A stretch of 40,151 bases of DNA from RGIG995 sp045543655 (GTDB lineage: Bacteria > Bacillota > Clostridia > Oscillospirales > UBA644): NCBI GenBank assembly GCA_045543655.1, contig JAZPXN010000059.1, positions 1 to 40,151 of the forward strand, read 5' to 3'. A program made the position numbers and the translations under genes. The first letter of the stretch is position 1; the number at the start of each line of letters is the position of its first letter. Of this stretch, positions 39,895 to 40,151 are shown piece by piece. The notes beneath the pieces are model-generated. The model searched no databases. It worked only from the letters and a program-made list of their open reading frames with translations, and was not told where the DNA came from.

Positions 39895-39925
39895 AAGGCT
39901 CCGACGGGAGGACCGTCAGAGCCTT
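39895..39925 (-). terminator. Hairpin terminator between tRNA-Glu and tRNA-Met
   Basis: Stem AAGGCTC-GACGG/CCGTC-GAGCCTT; the minus strand continues TTTTTCATTTG. It would end much of the 5S-tRNA-Glu transcript before tRNA-Met. No separate promoter for tRNA-Met was noticed. Confidence 0.65.
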
Positions 39926-39999
39926 GGTGACCCGTAGGAGAATCGAACTCCTGTCTTCGGCGTGAGAGGCCAACGTCTTGACCGCTTGACTAACGGGCC
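39925..39999 (-). tRNA. tRNA-Glu (CTC)
   Basis: A 75-nt tRNA with acceptor GGCCCGT/ACGGGTC, anticodon loop CTCTCAC with CTC, T-arm AGTTCGATTCT and encoded CCA (39925-39927). It is the rarer Glu isoacceptor, reading GAG. Confidence 0.9.
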
Positions 40000-40024
40000 A
40001 TGTTTTTGAGATAAAAAAAGAGAA

Positions 40025-40142
40025 TGTCGGCATCGCCCTATTTTCCCGGGCCGTCTCCAGCCAAGTATTTTCAGCACCTAAGAGCTTAACTACCGTGTTC
40101 GGAATGGGAACGGGTGGAACCTCTTCGTCATAGACACCGACT
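40025..40142 (-). rRNA. 5S ribosomal RNA
   Basis: Minus-strand 5S rRNA with conserved GAAGAGGTTCCACCCGTTCC, CCGAACACGGTAGTTAAGCTC and TACTTGGCTGGAGACGGCC segments. The ends are approximate; the terminal stem TCGGTGTC/GCATGCCGA-like pairing closes near 40142 and 40025. The 23S and 16S genes presumably lie upstream, off the right edge. Confidence 0.92.
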
Positions 40143-40151
40143 ATTCTCTTC

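Overview
The window looks like a chromosomal segment of a Gram-positive, probably spore-forming Clostridia-type bacterium (Bacillota). The evidence is spoVG beside murC, strong AGGAGG-type ribosome binding sites, many near-consensus sigma-A promoters (TTGACA, 17 bp, TATAAT), tRNA genes with encoded CCA, and gut-Clostridia families such as DUF6273, DUF4173 and ECF sigma/anti-sigma pairs. No genus can be assigned. All family names rest on reading motifs by eye; no database search was made.

Layout. 1-870: two minus-strand RNA elements, a cobalamin riboswitch whose gene lies off the left edge, and a roughly 530-nt orphan non-coding RNA with its own promoter and terminator and about 77-nt tandem units carrying repeated GGA motifs. 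987-5401: housekeeping genes, namely a SpoIIM-like membrane protein, spoVG, the overlapping run murC / NERD protein / RluA-type pseudouridine synthase, and an Lrp/AsnC regulator. 5424-7907: two AT-rich genes (beta-lactamase-fold hydrolase, YdcF-like protein) bracketed by two arrays of small hairpins joined by short constant linkers that flip orientation mid-array. 7942-8130: tRNA-Tyr and tRNA-Thr.

8349-15777 is clearly richer in G+C and holds two plus-strand sugar-catabolism operons: D-lyxose isomerase / putative six-hairpin glycosidase / SGNH hydrolase, then an MFS sugar symporter / membrane-anchored GDPD / mutarotase-like protein / TIM-barrel sugar isomerase. A Fur/PerR regulator follows.

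16301-19280 is an AT-richer island bounded by an imperfect inverted repeat. Inside is one transcription unit encoding a HEPN-like protein (RNxxxH) and a zinc-ribbon/TIR/TM/DUF6273 protein with overlapping reading frames, a good candidate for an undescribed defence module. 19274-31240 holds a GNAT acetyltransferase, an ECF sigma/anti-sigma/DUF4173 operon, a membrane-anchored XRE regulator, an MBL-GDPD fusion, a PfkB kinase-AraC fusion coupled to a nucleoside hydrolase, a third GDPD, an ArsB/CitM-type permease and a MATE exporter.

31368-38163 holds a stand-alone class II amidotransferase, a membrane protein and a lipoprotein, an orotate-PRTase-like protein, RidA plus a MaoC hot-dog enzyme, and a polygalacturonase-like protein with an SGNH esterase. 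38262-39648 is a frameshifted remnant of a phage or ICE polyvalent protein. The right end is the distal part of an rRNA operon on the minus strand (5S, tRNA-Glu, tRNA-Met). Recurring themes are carbohydrate, nucleoside and glycerophosphodiester scavenging, with three GDPD domains in 15 kb, and mobile-element scars near tRNA genes.
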